Assembly: GCA_033675265.1 (NCBI GenBank) | Contig: JAUJYZ010000042.1 | Coordinates: 1-64,000 of the forward strand | DNA from: Actinostola sp. cb2023 | Lineage: Eukaryota > Cnidaria > Anthozoa > Actiniaria > Actinostolidae | Reading direction: 5' to 3' | Length of the DNA stretch: 64,000 bases | The notes under the pieces: generated by a model | What the model was told of the DNA's origin: nothing | The model's input: the letters and a program-made list of their open reading frames with translations, nothing else | Database searches by the model: none | Part shown: positions 1-11,599 of the stretch, piece after piece | How positions within the stretch are numbered: the first letter of the stretch is position 1 | How the letters are laid out: every line of letters begins with the position of its first letter | Translations under genes and position numbers: made by a program

Positions 1-485
1 AATAGGGTGATGAGGGAATTCCACAAATTGTGAAGCAACAAGTGTGATATCAGTTTTTTTCAAGTGAATTCAATGTGGAATCCCATATACATGTACATGT
101 ATAGCATTTAAAAAATATTAAAAATAATAATAAAAATATTAGTGACTTATTACTAAAACAAAAACAAAGTTGTTGCATGTAAACTCCCTGTGTAACTACT
201 AGGATATTCCTCATTAAATACCTTCTCATCTGTAGTCAATCAGTACACGATTTAGGTTAAAGCTATGGGATTTTTTTTATAATATACATTGTATCATACA
301 TGTTTACATATTTACTTGATTCAATACTGGGCTCCAATTAACACGGGTTACAATAAATGCTGGGTCAATGAGGCCAAGTTGAATAAATACTAGCTAGGCC
401 AGCTGGACATTTGTTTTAGTAAAAATGATAAATACATTGGTTATTCAGTATGTGGTTATTATGCATTTGGTTGTACATGAAATTA
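1..485. other. A+T-rich sequence without a recognisable gene
   Basis: I see no coding region, repeat array or inverted repeat that I can name in this stretch. It is A+T-rich with short homopolymer runs. Confidence 0.5.
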
Positions 486-800
486 TCATCCACATGCATA
501 ATACCTTGGGTTCAAGTTCTGGTCATCTTCTATTTCATCTTTTTGCACTATCTCATATTCTTCCTCTAATTCTTCTAAAGTGTAGTCGGGTTCAACATTG
601 TTCAAAACTGGGTCATCTTCCATTTCATCATCCATGTCAGGTTCAACATTGTTCCAAACATTGTCTGGTTCTGAATTGTCTTCCATTTCATCATCCATAT
701 GATTGGTTTCCTCGTAATCTGTTTGAGTTCCTAATAAGTAGAGGTAATCATACGGTTTCGAGTTCAATTGGAAAATAATTTGCACAAGTGTGATTTTCAA
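486..800 (-). CDS. Short acidic ORF with an internal repeat, function unknown
   Basis: An open frame of 104 residues on the minus strand. The middle is strongly acidic and holds two copies of a unit built around MDDEMED followed by NNVEPD, so the frame arose partly by a small internal duplication. No domain is recognised. Its upstream (N-terminal) end overlaps one arm of the foldback at 741-897, so the first ~20 codons come from repeat DNA. It could be an exon of a larger gene or a chance frame in duplicated acidic-codon sequence; I cannot tell which. Confidence 0.25.
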   Translation of the reverse strand: MKITLVQIIFQLNSKPYDYLYLLGTQTDYEETNHMDDEMEDNSEPDNVWNNVEPDMDDEMEDDPVLNNVEPDYTLEELEEEYEIVQKDEIEDDQNLNPRYYACG

Positions 801-897
801 AGAGTATCAAAATTGCACGAGCCTGTTTTGAGCTCTTTGAAAAACACCAGTGCAAATTATTCCAAATTGAATGAGAAATCGTATGATAACCAATAAA
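741..897. repeat. Foldback (MITE-like) inverted repeat
   Basis: The two arms read towards each other: GGTAATCATACGGTTTC on the left pairs with the complement of GAAATCGTATGATAACC on the right. Pairing continues through the AATTTGCAC and CTTTGAAAA segments to a short loop near 825. There is no coding capacity. It is a typical small foldback element. Confidence 0.65.
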
Positions 898-1426
898 TAA
901 ATAATATTAATGAAAAACAACTTTTCCACTGCACTGCTCTCAGCCAATCAGAATCGAGCATTTTTTTCATGAATATTATTATAAGAATAATTATCAAATA
1001 AGCCCAGACCGAGAGGGAGGTTCCGCCCTGAGGTCCAAAGCCTTACCCTTTTTCATTTTGATGTCATTTTTATCAACACGTGATATCATTATAAAGAAAA
1101 TTACATCGCCATTGGGATTGTTTTTTCTTCTGTGTTCATATTAAACCTATACACAAATTATTTTACAGTGACGGTTTATCATGTAATATTTCAAAACTCA
1201 AGACAAAAAAATGATTATCATAGCTGGAAAGAGCTCGTTGAAATTGATATGAATTTTCAAAAATCGAAATTTTGTGTGAAAACCTTTGTTGGTAGGCAAG
1301 AGTTGCCTCCAAGCGTTTTTTCAGGCTTTCCGGGCTTTTTTTAATGCAACTTAATTTGTGTGAAGCCCGGGGAGCCAGAACAATACAGGCTTTGCCAGAC
1401 TTTCCAGGCTTTTACCCGGGCTTCCA
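898..1426. other. No recognisable gene; GC-richer repeated AGCCCGG stretch near 1330-1425
   Basis: No protein is recognised. Around 1320-1425 there are diverged repeats of a CAGGCTTT / AGCCCGGG / TTCCAGGC type sequence, probably a fragment of a dispersed repeat. Confidence 0.35.
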
Positions 1427-1770
1427 TTGCAAGGGTTGTACCATGGGTCCTCTGTATCCTCTGTTAAGCCATCATCACATATGACAAAGGGTTCCCAATT
1501 CTTTTTTCACCATTCGAACCATCGGACGACACCATTCACCATCGCACTTTTAGTTTTACCATTGCGTAATAGCCTATGTTCATTTGCTCTTAGACCAAAT
1601 GGTTTTCCGTTGTAAAAATAAACAGTATTTAATGATGCTCTAGCTGAAGTTACCCCTAGCAGACCAACCATCCATATGCTCTCTTCTTCTTCCTCCTCTG
1701 TAACGTCTTCTTTCTCATTTTGCTTATTTATAATTCCGTGCTTCTGTGCATCTTTCATCTCGGCATCTAA
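1427..1770 (-). pseudogene. Crypton tyrosine-recombinase fragment (DUF3504-type)
   Basis: The minus strand encodes a short stretch containing GLLGVTSA followed by LNTVYFYNGKPFGLRANEHR. The same block (LLNTVYFYNGKLFGLRGGKHR) occurs in the much fuller Crypton at 13.7-15.0 kb, so this is a broken copy of that family. A glutamate run precedes it. The catalytic C-terminal part (R, H, Y residues) is absent and the frame ends soon after HRLLRNGKT. It is therefore a relic of a Crypton integrase or of a Crypton-derived host gene. Family recognition is from memory and from the internal match within this window. Confidence 0.6.
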
Positions 1771-4116
1771 AATATTTCTCAGTCCACTGAAACTATGATA
1801 AATTAAACTATTTATAAATTAAAATATGTATTTGAAGTCGTATATCCAAAGCCGAGAATGAGGACTTTACGGGATTTCAAAGTCTGAGTAATTAGTTCCC
1901 TTCCGAGGCGTTAACATTGAAATAAAGATGTGTATGGTTGGATATTACAAGGCAAACAAAAACAATTTACTTAGCATTGACCATTATATCCAACATTCAA
2001 TGTTATATTAATTATGGTATTTTAATTATTTTTAAAATATGTTACTTTTCTTTCCAGAGTCGTTTACTAATTAGGGCATGAAAGTTGCTACATCAGACTA
2101 TGCCTGTATCTGGTGCAAAATATAAAAACTTATAAGGTTAGCTTCAACGTCAATTTAAACCACCGACTAAGAATCGCATCATATACTGACTGTGCATTTC
2201 ATTTATTATTTCCTACGAATATAAAATGTTTTAATATGTTTAATATTCGATCTAAACATTTACATGAGCAATCCAATGGAGATTTACTGCCAGGATGAAT
2301 TAAAACGAACCTTGCAGGACATCAAAGAATGTACCATTCCTGTGAGCATGTTCCACTACTAAATATTCCACTCGAGAACATTGTGCTTGATGAGCTCCAT
2401 ATAATGCTTACGACAAGCTTCAAACGGAACTTATTATCAATTATTTATGATGAGCGTACACATACTTACATATATAAGTAAATTCGGCTCTAACATATTT
2501 GTTCTGGACATTTTATAGTCAAAGGGTTACATAATAATTTTTTGTTTCTTCAGATTTTTGAGATCTTCCCGCACGCTGCATTCACATTTGCATAGTATAT
2601 TAGCTACGTTAGTTTGTTTGGGTTGAGTAAATGACATCACTAAAATTTATAGAACTTTTCATTGGAATATTGCGAAAATATTGCACAATTTGTTTTTAGA
2701 ACATAAAGATTATAATGGCACTGTTTGAGAGGATATAAACTTTCGAAGAATTTGACATGCTAGTCCCTCTTAACAGTTATTTATAAATGCATCATCACAA
2801 GTCATTACAGAATAACTTATCTTTAATCAGGTGGCAATTCTTTTATGGTCTGGAAAGGGGTTTGCGTGGCTCGGGAATTGACTTGAATTGGTCGGGAAAA
2901 AGATGTAAAACCATTCGTGATTCGGGAATTTTATAATGCTCGAATAATAATCTATTGGTTGTTTTGTTTTACAGATCAATGTACATGCAACCATAATCTC
3001 ACTAATACTCATAGTTTGCAAATGTGCAGCAACAAAATGTGCATGAAAGGTTGTGATGTGATATATCGTGTGATTTATCTGTGTTGAAAGAGGCTTTTGT
3101 TGTGAATTCGACAGGATTGCAGGATTGCTTCACAATCCAAACATTTTATTGTGCAATCACTCTGACTCTCATTTGTAAAACTGATCTTATTTTACACATA
3201 TTTCGGAAATCATTTCCAGATACATGTACTAATTAAGCGATCAAGCTCAAGATTTGAAATGAAAGTAAGTTTACATGTAGAAACGACAAGAAACTACATT
3301 TGTACATAAGGTTCTTCGGATTCGGTTTTTCACCTATTCGTCCTCGTGTGAAATGGCCCTCCACTGTGCCAAAGAGCGAATATGCAAGAGAATCCCATAG
3401 CTCATATGAAACTCGCGCGCTGATTGGCTATCGAAGCGTGGGTATTCAGCGTGGAATTCAACGCTTTGAAAAGCTGAATTCAACGATATATAGGGATCCC
3501 GCGCCTTGTTTATTTTCTCCTAACATTTTTCACGTTCATATTTGACCTTTCGTACAAACTTACTTCAAAAGAAAGGCAAACAAATAGACAAGGTTTCCAA
3601 ATTTGAGTTCAAAAAGAAAAGAAAAGGCAAATAGGTAGTTTTGACAAGTAAATAATACAAATGATTTGTTTTGAAATGCAAAGTTGAAGTACGCCGTTTC
3701 CAGTGAGTTGTACTTCAAGTGTCTTCTCAACTTAAATCTAAGCTGAACACGAAAGCAAAGCAAATCGTTGAATCTGGCGTTAGCATCTCTAACACTAAGT
3801 ACATTCGATGTAAAGAAATCTAAGCGAAATGAGAATCGATGTTTGAGAGAGAGACCACGAAGTACAATGACAACAAATCATGGCGAACGAAATTTTCAGA
3901 CCGGTTCAGTGAGTCACTGAGTAAGCTTATATAAACAACCACAATCTAATAGATTTAAAAGCCAACAGATAAACAACAAAATCAGTCCAATTTAATTCAG
4001 CATTTACACCTAGCAAAATCTGTACCTGTAATCATACAAAACTGCAAATTTATCCCGTGGCTTTTCTTGTCGATCTTTGAGCCTTGTACTTGTTTTGTAC
4101 AAGTCATGTAGCTTCA
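1771..4116. other. A+T-rich sequence without recognisable genes
   Basis: Only short open frames occur here and none has recognisable motifs, splice context or composition. No long inverted repeats were noticed. Confidence 0.45.
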
Positions 4117-4460
4117 CACAGCACGAAAAAACAAATTTAATCATGTTTAAAGAAGACATAAAGTTTGCATAAACCTCGCCTTTAAGCACATTTACGCCAG
4201 AATTACGGTGCATAAAGTTCGTCTTTATAGGAACTTTATGCCTGGGCATAAAGCTAGTTTAAAGAGACTCGCTTCTGTAAGCCACATTTATGGTAGGTAT
4301 AAAGGTAGCATAAATGTGGTATAAACGCGATATAAATGTCACTTAAAGTACTTTTAAACCTTGATTTTAAGATTGGCGTGAACATTAAATGTAGCATAAA
4401 GCTACAATAAACCCATTTTTATGACGTTTAAATCTCACTTTTGATTAAAAAAATGTAGCG
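4117..4460. repeat. Left subterminal repeat region of the CACTA-like element
   Basis: About twenty words of the type GCATAAA, GGTATAAA, TTTAAAG, TTTATGC and CTTTAAG occur in mixed orientation within 340 bp. The same word set fills the opposite end of the element. Such clusters bind the accessory transposase protein in CACTA elements; that role here is inferred. Confidence 0.6.
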
Positions 4461-5070
4461 TAAAGCTACAATAAATGTTGACAATCGAAGTTAATTATAT
4501 ATAACCATAATATATTCAACCATAATATCGTTGCCTTATTGCCAAAATGTTGCATAAATCGAGATTTGCTGGCATTGATTAACATTGATATGAATTTAGG
4601 TAACACACAAATATAAACCACCCAAGAAACTACCAGATATAAATTCAAAACTCTTTATTTTCTAATTTGACTGCAGTAATGGTGTGTTGTAATTGTACAA
4701 ATTCATACTTATATAAAAAACATTAAACAGTCTATTGATGTATTTTTTTATATGTAAAAAAATGTACCAGCTTGCATGGTCTAAAGAAGCAACATTATGT
4801 TGAAAATGATGTGTCTCTCAAGTGCTTGAAACTGGACTCAGTATTAAAATATACAGCACTTGCAAAAATAAACCACAAGCAAGCATAAAAATCTAATAAA
4901 TTTACAAATTATTAATAATATAACAAATTTAAATGCACTTTTGCAGGGCCATCACTGGGACATTGCTAAGAGCTGGCAAAATTAGCTGGTTGGGATTGGG
5001 CAAACAGTTTAACACTGTTGAATTTTGACAAATCTAGCAAACAAATTAATCATCAACCATTCAGCTGTCT

Positions 5071-5198
5071 GGCCCTGGTTGCATGAAAGGTGAAAAGTAT
5101 CCAACAGATATAACTGATGCATTTATCCGATAAATGGTATCCGTTCAATAGGACGTATCCGGTGGATAGCGCTATTCACCTTTCATGCAACAAGGGCC
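5071..5198. repeat. Small foldback element
   Basis: Arms GGCCCTGGTTGCATGAAAGG and the complement of CCTTTCATGCAACAAGGGCC bracket ~85 bp, which also pairs in part (TATCC...GGATA). A small palindromic MITE inside the CACTA-like element. Confidence 0.7.
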
Positions 5199-6067
5199 TG
5201 CATATTTGTTACTTAGTGACAACCCTGCTTTTGGCCATTCAAGTGCCTCCTAAAATTAATTATTTGGTGTCGAATCTGCCCTCCTTCGTCTTCGGAAAGG
5301 TCGCTTTCATCTGAGCTTGTATAAGCCAGTATAAGCCAGAGTGAGTGTCTTTCTTATGGCATCCCTCTTTCTCTCTTCCACTTCCACTGTCTCCAGGGTT
5401 TCCTTCCTTCTTTGCAACTTCTAAAAATAGAAATGAATGTTTTCTAAATGACAGCAACACTATATCATTTTAAACATATTAATTAGTGGTATATAATGTC
5501 ATTATATAACAATAATTATTGTTACAATTTTTAACTTTTTAGCAAGAAAATATCATCCTACTTCATTGTTTTCATGATAAAAAAGAGCGAAGACTGGGAA
5601 CGAGCAGCACAAAAGATTAATGCATTCAGAATAATATTGGCAATACAAGAAAGACCATGTCAGTACAGTTATGAAGTCAGATATTAAATTAGTGCAGAGT
5701 TATAAGCATTTAAAATGTACCAAGAACATCAAGAAGGTGGACGTGGTGATCTCTGCTGTCTTTGTCACACAAATCTTACTATGCATTTCAAAGAGCTGTA
5801 GCGTTTTAAATTTTTATGTTACATGTACAACGCTAAAAGTTTGCAAGATCACTGTGTTGGTATACTCTTTCAAATTTAGCAATGGTGTCTTCCTTAAATG
5901 TTGAAATAAGGGACTTGTCAGAAATTAGGGGGGATGGAGATTTTAAATTGAGCATTGAAAATGTTGTGACCTCCCCTAGCGATGGGAATGAAATTTGTTT
6001 CATGACCTTCCCAAATCAGAGGCTCAAAAAGTCTGACAAGTCCCTAAGGTCTATCCTTAAAAACTCC

Positions 6068-6784
6068 TTAGGCTATAACTCTTGAGTTTATAACAGTTCT
6101 AACTATGTGTTTCTTAGGCTATAACTCTTGAGTTTATAACAGTTCTAATTAACTCTGTGTTTATTAGGCTATAACTCTTGAGTTTATAACAGTTCGAACT
6201 CTGTGTTTATTAGGCTATAACTCTCGAGTTTATAACAGTTCGAACTCTGTGTTTATTAGGCTATAACTCTTGAGTTTATAACAGTTCTATCTCTGTGTTT
6301 ATTAGGCTATAACTCTTGAGTTTATAACAGTTCTATCTCTGTGTTTATTAGGCTATAACTCTTGAGTTTATAACAGTTCTATCTCTGTGTTTATTAGGCT
6401 ATAACTCTTGAGTTTATAACAGTTCTATCTCTGTGTTTATTAGGCTATAACTCTCGAGTTTATAACAGTTCGAACTCTGTGTTTATTAGGCTATAACTCT
6501 TGAGTTTATAACAGTTCTATCTCTGTGTTTATTAGGCTATAACTCTTGAGTTTATAACAGTTCTATCTCTGTGTTTATTAGGCTATAACTCTTGACTTTA
6601 TAACAGCCAACTCTTGAGTTTATAACAGTTCTATCTCTGTGTTTATTAGGCTATAACTCTTGAGTTTATAACAGCCAACTCTTGAGTTTATAACAGTTCT
6701 AACTCTGTGTTTATTAGGCTATAACTCTTGAGTTTATAACAGCCAACTCTTGAGTTTATAACAGTTCTAACTCTGTGTTTATTA
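6068..6784. repeat. 46-bp minisatellite, about 15 copies
   Basis: The unit is 46 bp and contains TTAGGCTATAACTCTTGAG then TTTATAACAGTT and CTCTGTGTTTA. Each unit holds the short palindrome AACTCTTGAGTT, so each can form a small hairpin. The last three or so units carry an extra ~22-bp partial duplication (ACAGCCAACTCTTGAG). Copies differ by few substitutions (CTTGAG versus CTCGAG, TCTAT versus TCGAA), so the array is fairly young. Confidence 0.9.
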
Positions 6785-7108
6785 AACTCGTGAAGCTCGA
6801 TTCCGTTCGAGTAACTTCGTATTCATTTGTGGACATTAGGATTTACAAGATTGTTATTAAGGAGTGCATTTAACTGTAAATACTTACACTTTTAGAGTTT
6901 TTCCAACCACTTTCCAGCTGATAAGAACACCACGAACATATGTCTGTAAATTCAAGTAATCTCAAGGGGTTTTAGAGTCCAAAACCTCCTCACAAGTACA
7001 GAGACGTTGGCACCACGATCGAACGAACCAAACTGTAAACAACATGGCGGTCGGCGCCTAAATTCAAACGTATTTCTCGTCCATCTTGACCAATCACAGC
7101 AAGCCATT

Positions 7109-7173
7109 CGATGGTGCGCAATGAACCATGGGTCGTGGATATTTGTCCACGGCCCATGAATCATTGCGCATCG
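7109..7173. repeat. Short hairpin
   Basis: CGATGGTGCGCAATGA and CCATGGGTCGTGGA pair with the downstream complements TCCACGGCCCATG and TCATTGCGCATCG around a small loop. Confidence 0.65.
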
Positions 7174-7624
7174 TTGTCGCTCTTCTCATTTTATGCGGCG
7201 TACGATAAAATGTTCAAAGTATTTTAATGATGAGTTTCATAAACAAAAAAAATCTAACGTAATTTATTGCAATGGTCAACTTATCGATCGGAGTCGGTGT
7301 GTGTCTCCATTCTGCTCTGATCTCAACCCAAACAGAAAGCATCCAGGAAGCATATCAAAATTACAAATTAAAAATTAAAAATGAGGCAAAACTGTATCGG
7401 CATCAAGGAAAATATGGTGCAAATATGTGGTGTTAGTTAATATTTACTTTACGTTTGCATATATTTGCAACATGTGCAAACACCATCTTTGCATAACTTA
7501 CACTAACATGTGCAAATGTGGTGCGAATATAGATCCCTAAATTCACTTCATATTTGCACCGGTGCAAAGTGTTCGTAAATCCAATATTTCGTGCAGTGCT
7601 AGGTAATTTGACACGCTAATAAAG

Positions 7625-7625
<1 letters not shown>

Positions 7626-7702
<77 letters not shown>
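7626..7702. repeat. (ATT)n microsatellite
   Basis: About 25 perfect ATT repeats. The poly-isoleucine frame that they open on the minus strand is an artefact. Confidence 0.95.
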
Positions 7703-7859
7703 GTGTTCGATTGGAATGGATTGTTTACATTCACCTGAGACTGAGAGATATTAGGGTTCCAGAGATTCTTCACTCTCTTGCTCCGTGTTTATATTTGGTC
7801 GGGCTGTTGCAACATTGTCACAACAATGGATAAGATGATGACTTTGCTACATATGTTTC

Positions 7860-8243
7860 CTTTATATTGGACTAATTTGAATAGCATAAAGATGAACTTA
7901 ATGGTGAAGTAAATTTGGCATAAATCTGAAGATTACACCGATTTTAGATTAGGCATAAACGTCGCTTAAATTTGGCATAAACCTGACGTTTACACGAATG
8001 TAAATCACCTTTATATATTTCTTAAAGCCTAATTTATACCAATTTTAAATTAGGCATAAACATGGTTTAAATTTCGTCAAGCAACGTTATGCTAACTTTA
8101 ATCAAGCTTTATGCTCCAATTGCTTAAAGTTCAACTTTATACAGATTTAAGCTCCTTTAAACTCTGGCTTAAAGTTACTTACAGAACTTTAAGCAGCTTT
8201 ATGCAATGTTTAAATTTCCATAAACCTGCTTTTTCGCGCTGTG
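7860..8243. repeat. Right subterminal repeat region of the CACTA-like element
   Basis: Dense GCATAAA, TTTAAAC, TTAAAG and TTTATGC words in both orientations mirror the left end of the same element, and finish in the terminal CGCGCTGTG. Confidence 0.6.
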
Positions 8244-8535
8244 TCACATAAGCTTACTAATTCAGAGCTATCGCCACTGCATCTTTATCAATAAATATGG
8301 CTTTGAAATAACTATTTTGCCTGAGAATATAGAAGCGGCACTCAGTTCTCTGATCGGATTGAAAGCAACAAGAAACGTTCAGTTTGTTCAAACTTGAACA
8401 GTTAAATTAAGTCTTGATCTCTCTAATCATCTAGTTTTGGACTCTTTATTTAATAGTGCCATTATAAATGTTGAAATATCTTAAACACTTTATGGAGTCA
8501 GTGAGTGACCACTGTAATAGTGAGATCTTAAAACT

Positions 8536-8600
8536 GGGCTGTGGAGTGGGATGTGGAGCTGTGGGCTGTGGGGCTGTGGGCTGTGGGCTGTGGAGTGGAG
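8536..8600. repeat. GGGCTGTG minisatellite
   Basis: Several tandem units of about 8 bp of the type GGGCTGTG with GGAGTGG variants, present only in the left arm of the surrounding inverted repeat. The right arm keeps the unexpanded CCACTCCACTCCACAGCCCAG version. Confidence 0.75.
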
Positions 8601-8692
8601 TGGCAGCAACATTTATACCTGTGCTCTATTGGATATATAAGATTTGAAATGTATTGAAAGCATTGTTTAGCAACAGAAGATTGATTAAATAG

Positions 8693-9168
8693 TCACAGAA
8701 AATGCCAGTTAAGTCTTATGAGGATAGAATAAGTCCGTATTTTCAGTCGGAGTTGGTTGTAAGTGAAGTTAGTGTTTAGATCTTTCAGTTCACGGAGACG
8801 TGTGACATTCGTCAATCTCAAATCATCTTGTAGAAAGAATTCGTCAAGATAGGTGCATTTCATTTCCCGTTTCAACTTTGACATTACTGAACCCTCTCTT
8901 CTACCGTCAAACATTTCATCTATTACGTAAACCTCAACGGAGGGAACAGAAATGTGCAATACTCTGGCAACTTCGTCCAGAGTGTTGGATTTGAATAAAT
9001 CGTATGCTTGATCTCTTTTCGGGCTTGTATGTGTTTTGCCATACATTTCCCTGATCTTTGCAACCTAAATAAAGGCGGATTTTTAACAGATAGCAAAAGA
9101 AAAACACTGCTTGTTACAAATTTGATTTAACTCACCGTCACAGGCTCTCTAGTTGAGTTTGTTGCCAT
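8693..9168 (-). CDS. Two-exon protein with a RecQ-like helix-turn-helix
   Basis: Exon 1 runs 9168-9136 (MATNSTREPVT) and ends at a GTGAGT donor. Exon 2 runs 9064-8693 after a TTTATTTAG acceptor, and the two join in frame to give 134 residues. Residues ~25-60 (RDQAYDLFKS-NTLDEVARVLHIS-PSVEVYVID) look like the helix-turn-helix seen C-terminal to the helicase core in RecQ-family proteins, where ..LF..G.SLDEIA..R.LS.STV..H is typical. No helicase core is present, so it is either a captured fragment or a small protein. It sits alone between the two arms of an inverted-repeat element. The splice structure and complete frame suggest recent capture or continued use. The domain call is by eye. Confidence 0.5.
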
Positions 9169-10000
9169 TTTCTATGTAGAAAGTTTCGCTATATCGCACA
9201 ACTTGCGAGAAATGCACGTGTATCAAACTTTGGAATGTTTTCCAGGGTGTGAAGTACCAAAAGAACCAATAAGATCGTTAGATCGCTGTAAACATGTCAT
9301 CCCGCTCGGAAATACTCCACAGACTATCACGTTTATATGCACAGAACTTTATTAGCTTGTATTGTCTAAATGATTTGAAACGGCTCTTATTTTGATAATT
9401 TTCCATAGAAGCGATTCTATAATGTTTCTCCGCCTTTTCTGAGGAGTTCCCAACAATTACGGTCATGTTATGTGACCCTTTTGCTCATAAATCAACTATC
9501 CCACGATAGAAATCGTTGAAAACTCTACAGTACCAAGATTTCGATTAATAGTGCTACCTCACAAAGATTTGGCTTTGGAAATTGTCTAAAGTTCGAATTA
9601 TCCAAAGATTTACGTTTGAATTTCGCGCTCCGACATATGTTTGGAGCATTCTACCAATCAAAACCTTGTATTTAATTAAAAGCAAACAAATCCGTTTTAA
9701 CGGCTCCAAATGACTTTCAAGGCCAAATCCGCCGTACTTCTTACGCGAGACGTTACTTAGAACATCAATGTCTATAGAGGTTGTGATAAAAGTATCATAT
9801 CTTAGAAGAGCGTACTTTAGGAGATTTCAGCCAAATAGTTTGGCCTGTTTTTCATGTCTATCAAAATGGCCGACATGGCCCCTCGTTAAGTGTTGATTTT
9901 CTGAGCGAATACTCAAAGCGAATTGTAGTGATTGACCATTTTTAAAACTAGAAGAGTTGCCCTGCTTGTGGAACAAATTTGAATGAAATTGGTTTTTAAA

Positions 10001-10214
10001 AATGCGCCGGAGAACGAGCCTCATTCATTTGCCCTTTACTGGAGGGCATTTTGGGTTGAATTTGTGGCACATGGGCCAGAAGGAACAATTGCCGTTTCTA
10101 TGGCAACAATGCATTTGATGACCCCAACATGGGGTGTTTTTGTGCACCCCCCTGGGTGGTCTACTGCACACAAAATTTCAAGGTGGGTGAAAAAAATTCA
10201 TTTCCAACTTTGCT
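10001..10214 (+). repeat. Dispersed repeat, copy 1 (other copy inverted at 63786-64000)
   Basis: About 210 bp beginning ATGCGCCGGAGAAC is repeated on the opposite strand at the end of the window with roughly 85-90% identity by eye. Shared landmarks are CAATTGCCGTTTCTATGGCA, GATGACCCCAACATGGGG and CATTTCCAACTTTG. No coding capacity is evident. Confidence 0.85.
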
Positions 10215-10516
10215 TCATTTTCTCATTCACCTGCTCTTAATCAATCTTCTGTTGCTAAACAATGCTTTCAATACATTTCAAATCTTTTATATATCCAATA
10301 GAGCACAGGTATAAATGTTGCTGCCACTCCACTCCACAGCCCAGTTTTAAGATCTCACTATTAAAGTGGTCACTCACTGACTCCATAAAGTGTTTAAGAT
10401 ATTTCAACATTTATAATGGCACTATTAAATAAAGAGTCCAAAACTAGATGATTAGAGAGATCAAAACTTAATTGAACTTTTCAAGTTTGAACAAAAAAAA
10501 GGTTTGATTATCCTGT

Positions 10517-10571
10517 ATTTGACAATGATTTGACAATGATTTGACAATGATTTGACAATGATTTGACAATG
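10517..10571. repeat. 11-bp tandem repeat, five copies
   Basis: Five perfect head-to-tail copies of ATTTGACAATG. Confidence 0.95.
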
Positions 10572-10723
10572 CTTACTTATTTCGGTCACAGAAAAATGAA
10601 ACTGATTACATTATAATGAATAGTGACCCTAAAACGTTTCTCTAATGTATTCTTGCAATAAAAAATAGCACGAGGGTTGGTGAATTAAAATAAATTATAA
10701 ATGAAAATGTTACTTTTAAATGA

Positions 10724-11225
10724 TTAGATAGAGCCACCCTGTTTAAATAAAGGTATTAAACTTAACTTCATTATACTTATTAGGATTCCCACAATGTGTA
10801 TTTTTCTAAAAAAAATAAGTTTTTGCCTTTGTTTAGAGTAATGTAAGAAGGAAAGATAAAGATATTCTTTTGTGTATTTCTGTGAATGGTCTCTTCTCAT
10901 TTCTCTATTTTGAGTATCTTGATAATTGGTGTCATAGCTGCTTGGCTTTCTGGAATTGTAGGGGATTGACTTTTTAGAACTGGAGCAGTTTATTGATTTG
11001 CTTGAATTTGAACTGTTTTGATTTGTAGAATTCAAGCTGTTTGAGTAAGCATTAGAGTCTGCAGCCTCTTGCAACATCATTCAGGCTTGGATCTGGTTCA
11101 GGAATGAGGGGTGATTTGTTAATGTTGGCAGTCTTCTTTATTGTTTTAGTCATATCTGCCCTTCTCTTCTTTTTATATTGTTTCCTTGCCTCCTTTGAAT
11201 GACAATCCATTCTACATTCTGGCAC
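10724..11225 (-). pseudogene. Basic then Ser/Asn-rich reading frame, unknown
   Basis: Reading the minus strand from 11225, one frame gives a basic stretch (CHSKEARKQYKKKRRADMTK) ending near 11080. A second frame, shifted by one base, then gives a Ser/Asn-rich low-complexity stretch ending at 10724. The two may be one protein with a frameshift, or unrelated chance frames. No domain is recognised. Confidence 0.2.
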
Positions 11226-11269
11226 AGAAAATTATTATACACTTTTAGACACATTAGAGGGATATTAGA

Positions 11270-11366
11270 GGGATATTAGTGATTAACTGTCCCTGAAGCC
11301 GAGGGAAGTTTAGTGGCCTTACTAAACTTCCCGAGGCTGAAGGACATTTAATCACTAATATATCCC
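11270..11366. repeat. Foldback element (97 bp)
   Basis: GGGATATTAGTGATTAA...GGGAAGTTTAG pairs with CTAAACTTCCC...TTAATCACTAATATATCCC around a loop of about 10 bases. An almost perfect hairpin. Confidence 0.85.
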
Positions 11367-11599
11367 GAAGAAGCCATGGTATTAGTTTGTAATACCATGA
11401 TCACCGAGGAAATAAAGTAAAATATAGTTCATTTTGATTAACTTAGAGCGGTACGAACTACAATCTTTTTCTCAAAGAGCGTTGATTACACCACACTCTG
11501 GGGAATTTATACATTGGGATGCTTTGTTTCATTTGTACAATGATCGAATATCTTTAGTCAATTTAGGAATATTTAATCGTCATATTGGTCACAAATCAT

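Larger units (their letters stand above)
4117..8243. mobile_element. Non-autonomous CACTA/EnSpm-like DNA transposon
   Basis: The left end reads CACAGCACGAAAAAACA and the right end is the complement of CACAGCGCGAAAAAGCA, giving imperfect terminal inverted repeats that start with CACAG. Immediately outside both ends is TCA (4114-4116 and 8244-8246), a 3-bp target duplication. Inside each end lie a few hundred bases crowded with GCATAAA / TTTAAA words in both orientations, as expected for subterminal transposase-binding repeats of CACTA elements. No transposase is seen in the 4.1 kb, so it is non-autonomous. The interior carries a foldback, a 46-bp minisatellite and an ATT microsatellite. CACTA is the best fit; another superfamily with 3-bp duplications is possible. 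Confidence 0.65.
8384..10493. mobile_element. Long-inverted-repeat element carrying a two-exon gene
   Basis: Two arms of about 300 bp (8384-8685 and 10228-10493) are inverted copies of each other. Shared blocks include the segment starting TTGTTCAAACTTGAA, the CTCTCTAATCATCTAG block, and the end reading GTTTAGCAACAGAAGATTG. The left arm has an extra GGGCTGTG expansion. Between the arms lie a two-exon minus-strand gene (8693-9168) and about 0.8 kb of non-coding sequence. I could not find a convincing target duplication, so the superfamily is open; MULE-like or foldback elements are candidates. Confidence 0.65.

Noticed and set aside
6068..6784. CRISPR-like regular repeats
   Set aside because: Units are head-to-tail with no unique spacers, no cas-like genes, and the genome is eukaryotic.
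7543..7773. Poly-isoleucine reading frame
   Set aside because: It is a translation of the (ATT)n microsatellite, not a gene.
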